A DNA stretch of 64,000 bases from Paralithodes platypus. Lineage: Eukaryota; Arthropoda; Malacostraca; Decapoda; Lithodidae. The stretch lies in NCBI GenBank assembly GCA_032716605.1, contig CM064552.1, positions 7,509,565 to 7,573,564 of the forward strand, given 5' to 3'. The notes below the pieces were generated by a model, which worked only from the letters and a program-made list of their open reading frames with translations, ran no database searches and had not been told where the DNA came from. Made by a program: the position numbers and the translations under genes. Positions 32,598 through 44,238 of this stretch are shown piece by piece (the first letter of the stretch is position 1; each line of letters begins with the position of its first letter).

Positions 32598-34070
32598 ATA
32601 TAATAGATAGATAGATAGTCTGTGTGTGTGTGTGTGTTGTGACAGGAGTAGATATATAGACAGATAGTGTGTGTTGTGACAGGAGTAGATATGTAGACAG
32701 ATAGTGTGTGTGTGTGTTGTGACAGGTGTAGATAATTATATAGACAGATAGTGTGTGTGTGTGTGTGTTGTGACAGGAGTAGATATATAGACAGATAGTG
32801 TGTGTTGTGACAGGAGTAGATATATAGACAGATAGTGTGTGTGTGTTGTGACAGGAGTAGATATATAGACAGATAGTGTGTGTGTGTGTGTGTGTTGTGA
32901 CAGGAGTAGATATATAGACAGATAGTGTGTGTGTGTGTTGTGACAGGAGTAGATATGTAGACAGATAGTGTGTGTGTGTGTGTTGTGACAGGGGTAGATA
33001 TATAGATAGATAGTGTGTGTGTGTGTGTTGTGACAGGAGTAGATATGTAGACAGATAGTGTGTGTGTTGTGACAGGGGTAGATATATAGATAGATAGTGT
33101 GTGTGTTGTGACAGGAGTAGATATATAGACAGATAGTGTGTGTGTGTGTGTGTTGTGACAGGGGTAGATATATAGACAGATAGTGTGTGTGTGTGTGTTG
33201 TGACAAGGAGTAGATATATAGACAGATAGTGTGTGTGTGTGTTGTGACAGGAGTAGATAATTATATAGACAGATAGTGTGTGTGTGTGTGTTGTGACAGG
33301 AGTAGATATATAGACAGATAGTGTGTGTGTGTTTGTGTTGTGACAGGAGTAGATATATAGACAGATAGTGTATGTGTGTGTGTGTGTGTTGTGACAGAAG
33401 TAGATATATAGACAGATAGTGTGTGTGTGTGTGTTGTGACAGGAGTAGATATATAGACAGATAGTGTGTGTGTGTGTGTGTTGTGACAGGAGTAGATATA
33501 TAGACAGATAGTGTGTGTGTGTGTGTGTTGTGACAGGAGTAGATATATAGACAGATAGTGTGTGTGTGTGTGTGTGTTGTGACAGGAGTAGATATATAGA
33601 CAGATAGTGTGTGTGTGTGTGTGTGTTGTGACAGGAGTAGATATATAGACAGATAGTGTGTGTGTGTGTGTGTGTTGTGACAGGAGTAGATATGTAGACA
33701 GATAGTGTGTGTGTGTGTGTGTTGTGACAGGAGTAGATATGTAGACATATAGTGTGTGTGTGTTGTGACAGGAGTAGATATGTAGACAGATAGTGTGTGT
33801 GTGTGTGTTGTGTCAGGGGTAGATAGATAGTGTGTGTGTGTGTGTTGTGACAGGAGTAGATATGTAGACAGATAGTGTGTGTGTTGTGACAGGGGTAGAT
33901 ATATAGATAGATAGTGTGTGTGTGTGTGTGTTGTGACAGGAGTAGATATGTAGACAGATAGTGTGTGTGTGTGTGTTGTGACAGGGGTAGATATATAGAC
34001 AGATAGTGTGTGTGTGTGTGTGTGTGTGTGTTGTGACAGGAGTAGATATGTAGACAGATAGTGTGTCACA
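32598..34070 (-). repeat. GT-rich complex minisatellite, segment 1
   Basis: About 30 units, each (GT)n of varying length, then TTGTGACAGGAGTAGATATA and TAGACAGATAG. Unit length varies (about 42-60 bp) with the GT run. Subtypes differ at GGAGTAG/GGGGTAG and ATATATAG/ATATGTAG. A 530-codon minus-strand frame (HTHTH, CLYIYSCHN) is a by-product. Confidence 0.95.
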
Positions 34071-34076
34071 GTCACA

Positions 34077-35210
34077 ATGTCCAACAGATTTGAGATATTG
34101 GTAGAGATGGAAGACGAACCAGAAGAGACCAGGCTCGTTGGGGATTCCATCCTACGAGGACAGGTCGAAGAGTTCTGCGACAGAGTCCCAAATCAACGAA
34201 AAAGATTTTGCATCCCAGGAGCTGGACTGGACGACATTGTGGAAGCCTTCGAAGATACCACAAAGGATGCAAATGAAAATACCCTTTTTGTCATCCATGC
34301 TGGTTCAAATGACGTCATGCGCACCAGATCCGAAGAGTTGATGGAGAAATATCGCAAGATGATCCAGCACTACAAAAACAAGTCAAGGAATATCATCATC
34401 TCAGGCATTCTCCCCAAGATCGACGCACCTGACAAATTCTACGACAAGGCTTTCAGCACAAATAGCCGACTAAAACATTTGTGTCTGAGGGAAGAAGTTG
34501 AATTCATCAACCTCTGGGACAACTTCTACAACCAGCCTACTCTGTTCCGCAAGGATGGCACTCATCTAAACCCTGTGGGTTCAGCACGCATGGGTCGTCT
34601 CCTACACGAAGCAGTCCGCAGCCATGGATCAAAAAAACGCCATCCGAGAAGAAGCAGCAGTGACATAAATCATCCAACGCCAAGAAAAAAACAGAGGCAA
34701 CCGAGGACCACCAGCGATAAGGACCGAAGACAGCGAGGACCGAGGACAGCCATGAACATAAATGTAGATCCGACAAGAACCAAAAATATTATTAAAGAGC
34801 GTTCCGTGAGTTCTAAAATAACAAATTTAAAGGTTTTCTATGCAAACGCTCGTAGCATACGCAATAAATTTTCATATTTAGAGGAGCTAGTGTTTACAGA
34901 AAATTATGATGTGATTGGCATAACAGAATCTTGGCTCAATACAGAAGATAGAGACTTTTTAGCAGAGTATTCACTTCCCGGTTATGTAATGTTTGAGAAA
35001 AGCCGAATAAATCGAAATGGAGGTGGCGTTTTACTTTATATCAAAGAAAGTCTTAACCCTACCCTCTTGTCAAAACCTCAAATTGTGAATGTCGACGCAT
35101 CTTTTGTGCTAATAAAGAATAATAAAGGTACCAAAATAATACTTGCATTAATATACAGACCTCCAGCTCAATCAGTGCAAACTGACCGAGAAACTCACAA
35201 GATACCGTAA
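34077..35210 (+). pseudogene. LINE: SGNH hydrolase domain plus endonuclease N-terminus
   Basis: 377 codons from ATG 34077. Residues 20-180 form an SGNH-hydrolase fold: VGDS at 21-24 (nucleophile Ser24), GSND at 76-79, and DGTHLN at 160-165 (Asp160, His163). Residues 183-245 are a basic Arg/Lys/Ser linker. From about 250 an exo-endo-phosphatase-type LINE endonuclease begins: YANARSIRNK (255-264), ITESW (282-286, catalytic Glu284) and YRPP (360-363). The esterase part resembles CR1/L2-type ORF1 proteins, whose role is thought to be in RNP or membrane handling. The frame ends after a one-base shift before the GDFN motif. Confidence 0.85.
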
Positions 35211-35233
35211 TTTTTGGTGACTTTAATTTACCT

Positions 35234-35725
35234 GTGACCAAGTGGGGCGATACTCTTACTTCACACTCCGGACATGACTTGTATACGAACTTGCAAGAGA
35301 GTTCGCTTTATCAATTTGTTGGAACGCCGACCCGTGGTAATAACGTTCTTGACATTGTACTTGCAACAAAAGAAGAATTAATAGAGAATTTGAATGTTGG
35401 TGATGAATTCAGTAACAGCGACCATCGTACGATAACTTTCACTTTAAAGTTTACTAGTAACGAACCAAATAGTAGCATCGAAAAAGTCCCTAATTTCAAG
35501 AAAGCAAACTTCCATAAACTTAGAGCTATGTTTAAAGAAACTGACTGGAGCTTTTTAATTCACAATAACGACATAAATACATCTTGGAAGTTATTCGAAG
35601 CCACTTACCTAAAAGCAGTGCAAGACTGCATACCATCGAAAATACGGCGTCCAGGCCATAATAATAAGCCCAAATGGTGGAATAAAGATATTTCAAACTG
35701 CCTGCTTGCTAAAAAAATTTGCTAA
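35234..35725 (+). pseudogene. LINE: endonuclease C-terminal half
   Basis: The real reading starts near 35207 (VIFGDFNLP, endonuclease GDFN motif) in this frame. It continues through RGNNVLDIVLATKE, then SNSDHRTITF (catalytic SDH, about 35418-35430), and ends in the linker WWNKDISNCLLAKK, which typically precedes the RT region. It stops when an A-run at 35711-35717 shifts the frame. It would nick target DNA for target-primed reverse transcription. Confidence 0.85.
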
Positions 35726-36323
35726 TGATAGATTAAAATCCTCACAAAATGACGAAGAACGGCTGAAATTTGTAGAGCTACGACGCAAAGCCAAAAAGTT
35801 AATTAAGCAAAGTAAAAAGACCTTAGAGTTACATATTGCGAATCAAAGTAAAACAAACCCGAAAGAATTCTATAGTTATATCAGAAAGAAAAAAGTCGTT
35901 ACTTCAACTGTTGGACCGTTAGTCGATGAAAATGGAGAATACACCAAAGACGAAGAACAAATGAGTAATGCCCTCAATACCTTCTTTGCATCAGTTTTTA
36001 CAACAGAAGACCTCAGTGATATCCCTACACCATCGCCGATTCAGATTGATAATTCAGATGTTCTAAGCAATATCACCGTTACAGAGAGAGAAGTATTGAA
36101 TTGTTTAGATAAACTCAAGGTAAATAAAACGCCTGGACCTGATACAATCTCGCCTAGAGTTCTAAAGGAAGCTAAGGATGAGCTCTCTAAACCACTGACA
36201 TTACTATTCAATAAATCCTTGCAGTCTGGAACTATGCCCGATCAGTGGAAGCTAGCCAACGTAACACCGATATTCAAAAAAGGCAGCAAATCCTACCCAG
36301 TAACTATCGTCCAATTAGCTTAA
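35706..36323 (+). pseudogene. LINE: linker and reverse transcriptase N-terminus
   Basis: 205 codons. KFANDRLKSSQNDEERLKF opens a helical basic linker, followed by KTNPKEFYSYIRKKK, then the RT entry LKVNKTPGPDTISPRVLK and DQWKLANVTPIFKKGSKS. The frame shifts after KGSKS just before NYRPISLTS, which is found in the next frame. Confidence 0.85.
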
Positions 36324-37606
36324 CCTCAGTTGTATGTAAAATGCTAGAAACGGTCATACGAGACAGACTCGTAAATCACTTAGAGGAAAATAACATACTT
36401 AAAGATACTCAACACGGCTTTCGTAAAAAACGTTCCTGTTTAACAAACCTCTTAGACTTCTTCCACGATATCCTCAACCTCTACGATGAGAGTAAAGCTG
36501 TAGATATTATATACCTTGATTTTCAAAAGGCCTTTGACAAAGTTCCCCACAAACGTTTACTGCTAAAACTAAAAGCGCATGGAATACAAGACGGTGTGTT
36601 GAAATGGATAGAAAATTGGCTCAGCGACAGAAAGCAAAGAGTAGTCATAAACGGTAAGGCATCAAAATGGACCAATGTAAGTAGCGGGGTACCCCAGGGA
36701 TCGGTACTAGGACCAATTCTCTTTCTAATTTACATCAACGACATAGATGAGGGTCTCACCTGTACAATCTCAAAATTTGCTGACGATACAAAAATTGCAA
36801 ATCGCGTACTCTCAAAAGAACAAGTTGACGATATGCAACACAATCTAGATAAATTGTCATGTTGGGCCCAAATTTGGCAAATGAGTTTCAATGCGGATAA
36901 ATGTAAAGTACTACATATCGGATACCTAAATGAGAAAGCAAACTATTCGATGAATGGCACTCAGCTTAAGAATGTAAACAGAGAAACCGATCTGGGAGTA
37001 ACAATATCGAGTAACCTAAAACCGAGTCAACAATGTTCAGAAGTTGTTAAGAAGGCAAACAAAATAATTGGCTTTATAGGCAGGTCATTTGAGCATAAAT
37101 CCAAAGAAGTTATCCTAACCCTTTACAATTCATTAGTCCGCCCTCTTCTGGAATACTGCGTTCAATCCTGGTGCCCTTATTACCAAAAAGATATAAACAA
37201 GCTAGAACGAGTTCAACGTAGAGTTACCAAAATGATACCTAGCCTAAAGAACAAACCATACGAAGAGCGTCTTAGAGAATTAAATCTATTTCCTTTAACC
37301 CAGCGCAGATTAAGAGGTGACTTAATTCAAGTGTTCAAAATCATCAAAGGCATCGACAATATGAACTGTAGTAAGTACTTCACTATCGACCAATCTAATT
37401 ACACGCGGGGAAACGGTTGCAAAATTATTGGTAAATCTTTTAACTCACACGAATCTAAGAATTTCTTCTTCAATCGAGTTGTCAACTTGTGGAATGGGCT
37501 TCCCCGAAACGTTATAGACTGCATCACCGTTGATTCATTTAAACTCCGCTTAGACAAATATCTCGCATCAAACCCGCGACTGACTGCGTTTGTAAATGAA
37601 TAACTT
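36245..37606 (+). pseudogene. LINE: reverse transcriptase catalytic domain and C-terminus
   Basis: Genuine reading begins near 36293 with PSNYRPISLTS. HGFRKKRSCLTNLLDFF, motif A YLDFQKAFDKVPH, SGVPQGSVLGPILF and the catalytic FADD (residues 178-181) follow. Then come LSCWAQIWQMSFNADKCKVL, DLGVTISSNLK, LVRPLLEYCVQSWCPYYQKD and LERVQRRVTKMIPS. It closes with RRLRGDLIQVFK, GNGCKI and DSFKLRLDKYLAS before a proper stop at 37601-37603. All RT catalytic residues are intact in this 452-codon segment. Confidence 0.9.
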
Positions 37607-37799
37607 TATTTTATCCCCCCCTCAGTTACTAACCCATCTGTCCCCTACTAACTTCCTAATCCTGCCACGGACATTAGTTCCAGGGCAGTAATTCCCTTTC
37701 CAATGTTCCCTTACCCACTCTAAACCACTGTTTGGACACTTGATCCTCAGTGTTTTGGAGGACAAGCAACCTAGAAGGGTCACTAGATCTGTTGTTGCT

Positions 37800-37840
37800 T
37801 GATTTCCTTTGTACTCCTTTGTACTCCTTTGTACTCCTTT
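37800..37840 (+). repeat. LINE 3'-terminal tandem tail
   Basis: Three copies of TTTGTACTCC, then TTTGTGTG at the junction with the minisatellite. Short tandem 3' tails instead of poly(A) are known for CR1-type LINEs. Confidence 0.7.
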
Positions 37841-39551
37841 GTGTGTGTGTTGTGACAGGAGTAGATATGTAGACATATAGTGTGTGTGTGTGTGTGTTGT
37901 GACAGGGGTCGATATATAGACAGATAGTGTGTGTGTGTGTGTGTGTTGTGACAGGAGTAGATATGTAGACAGATAGTGTGTGTGTGTGTGTGTTGTGACA
38001 GGAGTAGATATGTAGACAGATAGTGTGTGTGTGTGTGTGTGTGTTGTGACAGGGGTAGATATATAGACAGATAGTGTGTGTGTGTGTGTGTGTGTGTTGT
38101 GACAGGAGTAGATATATAGACAGATAGTGTGTGTGTGTGTGTGTGTTGTGACAGGAATATATATATAGACAGATAGTGTGTGTGTGTGTGTGTGTGTTGT
38201 GACAGGGGTAGATATATAGATAGATAGTGTGTGTGTGTGTGTTGTGACAGGGGTAATTATATAGACAGATAGTGTGTGTGTGTGTGTGTTGCGACAGGGG
38301 TAGATATATAGACAGATAGTGTGTGTGTGTGTGTATTGCGACAGGAGTAGATATATAGACAGATAGTGTGTGTGTGTGTGTTGTTACAGGGGTAGATATA
38401 TAGACAGATAGTGTGTGTTTGTGTTGTGACAGGAGTAGATATATAGACAGATAGTGTGTGTGTGTGTGTGTTGTGACAGGAGTAGATATATAGACAGATA
38501 GTGTGTGTGTGTGTGTGTGTGTTGTGACAGGAGTAGATATATAGACAGATAGTGTGTGTGTGTGTGTTGTGACAGGAGTAGATATATAGACAGATAGTGT
38601 GTGTCTGTGTGTTGTGACAGGGGTAATTATATGGACAGATAGTGTGTGTGTGTGTGTGTGTGTGTTGTGACAGGGGTTGATATGTAGACAGATAGTGTGT
38701 GTGTGTGTGTTGTGACAGGAGTAGATATATAGACAGATAGTGTGTGTGTGTGTGTTGTAACAGGGGTAGATATATAGACAGATAGCGTGTGTGTGTGTGT
38801 TGTGACAGGAGTAGATATATAGACAGATAGTGTGTGTGTGTGTGTGTTGTGACAGGGGTAGATATATAGACAGATAGTGTGTGTGTGTGTTGTGACAGGG
38901 GTAGATATATAGACAGATAGTGTGTGTGTGTGTGTTGTGACAGGAGTAGATATATAGACAGATAGTGTGTGTGTGTGTGTGTTGTGACAGGGATAGATAT
39001 ATAGACAGATAGTGTGTGTGTGTGTGTTGTGACAGGAGTAGATATGCAGACAGATAGTGTGTGTGTGTGTTGTGACAGGAGTAGATATATAGACATATAG
39101 TGTGTGTGTGTTGTGACAGGAGTAGATATATAGACAGATAGTGTGTGTGTGTGTGTGTGTTGTGACAGGAGTAGATATATAGACAGATAGTGTGTGTGTG
39201 TTGTGACAGGAGTAGATATGTAGACAGATAGTGTGTGTGTGTGTGTTGTGACAGGAGTAGTTATATAGACAGATAGTGTGTGTGTGTGTTGTGACAGGAG
39301 TAGATATATAGACAGATAGTGTGTGTGTGTGTGTTGTGACAGGAGTAGATATATAGACAGATAGTGTGTGTGTGTGTTGTGACAGGAGTAGATATATAGA
39401 CAGATAGTGTGTGTGTGTGTGTGTGTTGTGACAGGGGTAGATATATAGACAGATAGTGTGTGTGTGTGTGTGTGTGTGTGTTGTGACAGGAGTAGATATA
39501 TAGACAGATAGTGTGTGTGTGTGTTGTGACAGGGGTAATTATATAGACAGA

Positions 39552-39590
<39 letters not shown>

Positions 39591-39892
39591 GTGACAGGGG
39601 TAGATATATAGACAGATAGTGTGTGTGTGTGTTGTGACAGGAGTAGATATATAGACAGATAGTGTGTGTGTGTGTGTTGTGACAGGGGTAGATATATAGA
39701 CAGATAGTGTGTGTGTGTGTGTGTTGTGACAGGGGTAATTATATAGACAGATAGTGTGTGTGTGTGTGTTGTGACAGGGGTAGATATATAGACAGATAGT
39801 GTGTGTGTGTGTGTTGTGACAGGGGTAATTATATAGACAGATAGTGTGTGTGTGTGTGTGTTGTGACAGGGGTAATTATATAGACAGATAGT
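37841..39892 (-). repeat. GT-rich complex minisatellite, segment 2
   Basis: Same unit as at 32598-34070, about 40 units. It includes a subtype with GGGGTAATTATATAGACAG that becomes frequent toward the right end and continues after the second LINE. Confidence 0.95.
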
Positions 39893-40615
39893 GTGTGTGT
39901 GCTAATTAACTGGGATTCAGAAAGTGTCTATGGAGGAGCAGCGGACATGCGAGCTCAAGCAGAAGCACTTATACATTTTTCAAGAGAGTTTTATCTCAAT
40001 CAACTCGTCAATATGGCCACAAGAGGTAATAATATACTGGATATTGTAATGACCAACAATGATGAGCTGATCCACAACCTCACAGTAGACAAAACCAACC
40101 TGTCGGACCACAATATTATTACAATGGCGACAAACATAGTTACCAACACACAGCATAGAACTCCCAGCCCTGCAGAGCCCATGGCTGTGAACTTCAATCA
40201 ACTCAACTTTCTCAGTGAATCTATATGCTGGGAAGACCTTAAAAGAGAACTTAGTGAAGTGGATTGGGTCATACAGTTTAAGGAATCTGGTCCCGAGGCC
40301 CAATATAACAAATTACTGGAAATATGCCTCAAAATTTCTGAAAAATATGTACCCCTTAGAAAATCGTCACCACAGAAAAATATACCACGTGATCGTAGGA
40401 TACTGATGCGCAAGCGAACGAACCTACGCAAGAAGCTGAAGCGTAGTACGAGCATACTAAATAAACAACAAATTGAAGCCAACGTTACCTCCATTGAAGA
40501 AAAACTCAAGACTTCAGTAGAAATAGAAAATCGCAGAAAAGAATTCCAAGCCGTGTCCTGCATTAAAACTAACCCAAAATACTTTTATAAGTATGCTGCA
40601 AACAATCAAATGTAA
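39893..40615 (+). pseudogene. LINE: endonuclease C-terminus and linker
   Basis: 240 codons. The first residues come from the minisatellite junction. NQLVNMATRGNNILDIVMTN and LSDHNIITMA (SDH catalytic motif) belong to the LINE endonuclease. A basic linker with RKRTNLRKKLKRSTS and KTNPKYFYKYAANNQ follows. The N-terminal catalytic residues of the endonuclease are absent through 5' truncation. A one-base shift near 40608 separates it from the RT frame. Confidence 0.85.
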
Positions 40616-40617
40616 GG

Positions 40618-42432
40618 GTGGGTGTTGGTCCACTGACAGATGCGAACGGCCAAACCAAGAACGAACCTGAGGCGATTGTCGATATACTACGGCTACAGTA
40701 CGAGGGCGTCTTTAGCCACCCTCGAGGTGATAAAATAATTGACTCACCGACCGACTTCTTCCACAAAGTATCCATGCCAAATCTAACTGACATTAAATTT
40801 ACCACAAATGATATAGTAAATGCTATAAAGGAAATTGGTATCAATGCAGCAGCAGGCCCAGATCAATTCCCGGCCGCACTTCTCAAGAATTGCGCAGCAG
40901 ACCTTAGTGCTCCTCTACAGATTTTGTATAGAAACTCTCTCGACTCTGGAATTATACCACAACAATTAAAATGTGCTAAAATTACACCAGTCCACAAAGG
41001 GGGTTCGAGGGGTGAAGCAAAAAATTATAGACCTATTGCTTTAACTTCGCATGTCATCAAAATCCTCGAAAAGCTAATAGTTAAAAATATGTCCATATAC
41101 CTTGAAGAAAACAACATAATAAACAAGGACCAGCATGGGTTTCGGAAGCGCCACTCGTGCCTCTCGCAACTGTTAGCTCACCATGAAAAAATTATAGAAG
41201 GGCTAGAAAATAAAAATGCTATCGACGTGGTCTACCTTGATTTTGCAAAAGCATTTGACAAGGTAGACCACGGCATACTCCTCCACAAGATAAGAGACTC
41301 AGGAATCTCAGGAAAACTTGGGGTGTGGCTGCACTGTTTCCTCACTGACAGGGAACAAGCTGTCGCGGTTGGTGGTGCAGTGTCCAAGCCATCCATCGTC
41401 ACTAGTGGGGTGCCACAAGGGTCAGTTCTTGGACCTATACTTTTCTTGCTGCACATATCAGACATAAATAAACATGTCATGCATTCGTCAGTCGCCTCCT
41501 TTGCTGACGACACTCGTGTATTAAAGGAAGTGTCTTCTACAACAGATGCTGATTTACTTCAGGCAGATCTCACTACAATTTACTCATGGGCAGAGCAAAA
41601 CAACATGTCCTTTAATAATAACAAATTTGAACACATGAACTACAGTGCAGACCGAAATATGAATATCCACACATACACAGCAGATGACGGCTCTTGCATT
41701 GATACTAATGATTATGTAAAAGATCTTGGTATTACACTCAGTCGAGATGGTACATTTGGAATGCATATAACCAATGTGGCAAAGAATGCTCGTAACCAAG
41801 CTGGATGGATCCTACGAACCTTCCGAACACGTGACATGATCCCAATGCTGACGCTCTACAAGTCACTGGTCATTCCACTGTTGGAATATTGCTGTCAGCT
41901 GTGGAGCCCATGGAAGGTGGGAGAGAAGCAATTACTCGAAGCAGTTCAACGCTCATTCACCAATAAAATCTCTGCCGTCCAACACCTAGACTACTGGGGG
42001 AGGTTGGAAACTCTCAATCTTTTCTCATTAGAAAGACGCAGGGACAGATATGCCATCTTATATGTCTACAAAATATTGATTGGCATCACAACCAACAACC
42101 TTAATATAGGTTTTCACATCCATCAACGACTGGGCCGTCTCTGCCACATACAGCGGGTACACCCAGAGCAGCCACCAGAGTTAAGACGCTCAAGGAGAAC
42201 GCCTTTGCGACACGAGGACCTCTTCTCTTTAACGCCCTACCCAGATATCTGCGTGACTCAACTGAACCAAGTCTCGAGAAATTTAAAAATCAACTGGACA
42301 AATTTCTCTGGACACTACCTGATCAACCCAAACTGCCCCACTACCACCTCCGCGCCGCTAGCAACAGCATCATGGACCAGCTGGCGCAGAGACGGGCAGA
42401 TGGAATGTACTAGTGGTGGCGCATCAGCGTGA
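40618..42432 (+). pseudogene. LINE: reverse transcriptase
   Basis: 604 codons. The RT entry INAAAGPDQFPAALLKN is followed by KITPVHKGGSRGEAKNYRPI, HGFRKRHSCLSQLLAHH, motif A YLDFAKAFDKVDH, SGVPQGSVLGPILF and FADD at 295-298. Then come KDLGITLSRDGTFGMHI, YKSLVIPLLEYCCQLWSPW and LETLNLFSLERRRDR. The last ~85 residues of this open frame are wrong: from about 42178 the family-like C-terminus (LPRYLRDS and EKFKNQLDKFLW) is in the neighbouring frame and ends at a TAG near 42409. RT core residues are intact. Confidence 0.88.
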
Positions 42433-42473
42433 CCACGGGCGGACAACACTGCCTGCAACTACTACCTACAGGT

Positions 42474-42960
42474 GTGTTGTGACAGGGGTAATTATATAGA
42501 CAGATAGTGTGTGTGTGTGTGTGTGTTGTGACAGGGGTAATTATATAGACAGATAGTGTGTGTGTGTGTGTTGTGACAGGGGTAATTATATAGACAGATA
42601 GTGTGTGTGTGTGTGTGTTGTGACAGGGATAGATATATAGATGAACAGTGTGTGTGTGTGTGTGTGTGTTGTGACAGGGGTAATTATATAGACATATAGT
42701 GTGTGTGTGTGTGTGTGTGTTGTGACAGGGATAGATATATAGATGAACAGTGTGTGTGTGTGTTGTGACAGGGATAGATATATAGATGAACAGTGTGTGT
42801 GTGTGTGTGTGTTCTGTAACTGGAGTAGATTTATAGGTAGATAGTGTGAGTGTGCATGTGGAGGGGTGTGAGTGTGTGTGTGTGTGTGTGTAGGATAGGG
42901 TTGTGACAGAGAGAGAGACGTACACTAGTGTTAGGGTAAATCATGTGTGTGTGTGTGAGC
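42474..42960 (-). repeat. GT-rich complex minisatellite, segment 3
   Basis: Continuation of the same array. It is increasingly degenerate (GATAGATATATAGATGAACAG units) and fades by about 42990. Confidence 0.9.
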
Positions 42961-43049
42961 AAATTGTGACAGAGAGGGTGATATACATGTAGAGATGTAT
43001 TGATAAAGGGCGGATGAGTCCACAACATCCCGATTCCACTACATTCCGT

Positions 43050-43570
43050 TTTAGACAACTCGCAGTGCAAGAGCCACCACATTCGGTAGCGGAAATCCGG
43101 CATGTTTCCTTTGTTCATTTTGGCTCTGCAACCAACTTTGGTCTTAGCGTTCAACGTCATGGAGGCAGCTGTTTAGGAGGGGTAGTGTGTCAGAGGTTTC
43201 AGAGACGACAAATCTCGTGGTGCAAGAACCACCAAACTCGGTAGTGGAAATCCAGCATTTTCAATTTGTTCATTTTGGCTCTTCCAACAATTTAGGTCTT
43301 AATGTTCAATATCGTGGAGGCAGCCGATTAGGAAGAAATATACTGCTTCAAATTTTCCGGACACAACAAAACGCAGAAAAACTAACTACTTATAGAGTGT
43401 AGTGGAATGGATCTTTGGCAGCTTTACTTTGTTTATTTTGGCTCTGCGAATAACTTTGGTCTTTGTGGTCAGTGTCGTGGAGGAAGCCGTTTAGGAGGAA
43501 TAGTGCGTCGAAGGTTCCTGAGATGACAAAATTCAATTCAGCAAAACAAACCGCTCCTACCGAAAATGGT
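43050..43570 (+). repeat. Imperfect tandem repeat, ~155-163 bp
   Basis: TTTGTTCATTTTGGCTCTGC-type unit starts at 43110, 43265 and 43428, each followed by a GGTCTT..CGTTCAACGTC.TGGAGGCAG segment. A single related unit lies at 30790-30900, next to another LINE tail. Confidence 0.75.
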
Positions 43571-43619
43571 AGTTGTGTGTGCGTATGTCAAAGAGAGGAA
43601 GAGATTCTTTTTATTTATT

Positions 43620-44225
43620 TTTCTCTGTGGATAAGGGAGACAAAAGGCAAAACTGCCTGTGACGAGTGCCTCCCCCAGAGTTGAAAGAGTGACAGGGCCA
43701 AAATCAAGGAACAGCCGAGCCAAAATGCCTGGACACACGGAGTTTGAAGCAATTTAAGTCATAGGATGAGGGAAAGATGGATTCGGGAGAGAGTTCCAGA
43801 TCTCAACTGTTGAATAGAAGAAAGATTGGGAGTATCGTTTCACTCTTGAGTTGGAGAGTTGCACAGAGTAGGGGTGGGATTGTGTTGCAAGACGGGTACT
43901 ACGTACCCTACGTAGAGGAGGTGGTATACACTGAGAGAGCTCTGAGGAACACTGATTATTGAAGTAGCGATAGAATAGCGAGAGAGAGATGCAACATAGC
44001 GGCGAAGAGAGAGAGATTGCAGAGAGTCGGTGAGTGGACTGGAGTTAATGATACCAAAGGCTTTCCTCTCTACTTTGTCTAGGAGTGCGGTGTGAGAGGA
44101 ATCCTCCCCACACATGTGAACAATACTCAATACAAGGACGCACTGTGCCCCTGTACAGAGCAAAAAGCTGTGCAGGGGTAAAGAGCCCCTTGAGGCAGTT
44201 GATCAGAAGATAAGTGTTGTATGGC
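43620..44225 (-). pseudogene. LINE C-terminal and 3' fragment (Jockey-like)
   Basis: Minus-strand coding starts near 44163 with GAQCVLVLSIVHMCGEDSSH (in another frame this reads as the LYRGTVRPCIEYCSH block of a LINE thumb domain). It continues LLDKVERKAFGIINSS and LSLRRYVASLSRYS and, after frame changes, ESIFPSSYDLNCFKLRVS and a 3' region GGCACTCGTCACAGGCAG. 5'-truncated and decayed. Same family as 10110-10325 and 30395-30830. Confidence 0.7.
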
Positions 44226-44238
44226 TTCAGTAGTTAGA

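Larger units (their letters stand above)
34071..37840 (+). mobile_element. Near-full-length CR1-like LINE with SGNH hydrolase domain
   Basis: Inserted in the GT-rich minisatellite, which resumes on both sides. Domain order: SGNH/GDSL-type hydrolase, basic linker, apurinic-like endonuclease, reverse transcriptase, C-terminal domain, short 3' region, and a 3' tail of three tandem TTTGTACTCC units. Three one-base frame changes (about 35195-35206, 35711-35717 in an A-run, about 36290) split it into four open segments. CR1-clade ORF1 proteins with esterase domains are known; here the domain is in the same frame as the endonuclease. No internal stop lies outside the frame changes, so the copy is young or its breaks are consensus errors. 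Confidence 0.9.
39893..42475 (+). mobile_element. 5'-truncated Jockey/CR1-like LINE in the minisatellite
   Basis: Begins abruptly at the end of a GT run in the C-terminal part of the endonuclease and runs through RT to the C-terminus. The minisatellite resumes at about 42474. No poly(A) is seen. Frame changes occur at about 40608 and about 42178. It is clearly different from the 34-37.6 kb element in sequence, so these are independent insertions of two families. Confidence 0.85.

Noticed and set aside
32598..34070. CRISPR-like spacing of TTGTGACAGG.GTAG units
   Set aside because: The 'spacers' are GT runs of varying length, so this is a complex minisatellite.
32558..34150. 530-codon minus-strand His/Thr/Tyr-rich ORF, and the similar one at 38257-39096
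   Set aside because: Pure read-through of the GT-rich minisatellite.
34537..34776. Minus-strand 79-codon ORF within the LINE
   Set aside because: Shadow frame opposite the hydrolase/linker region.
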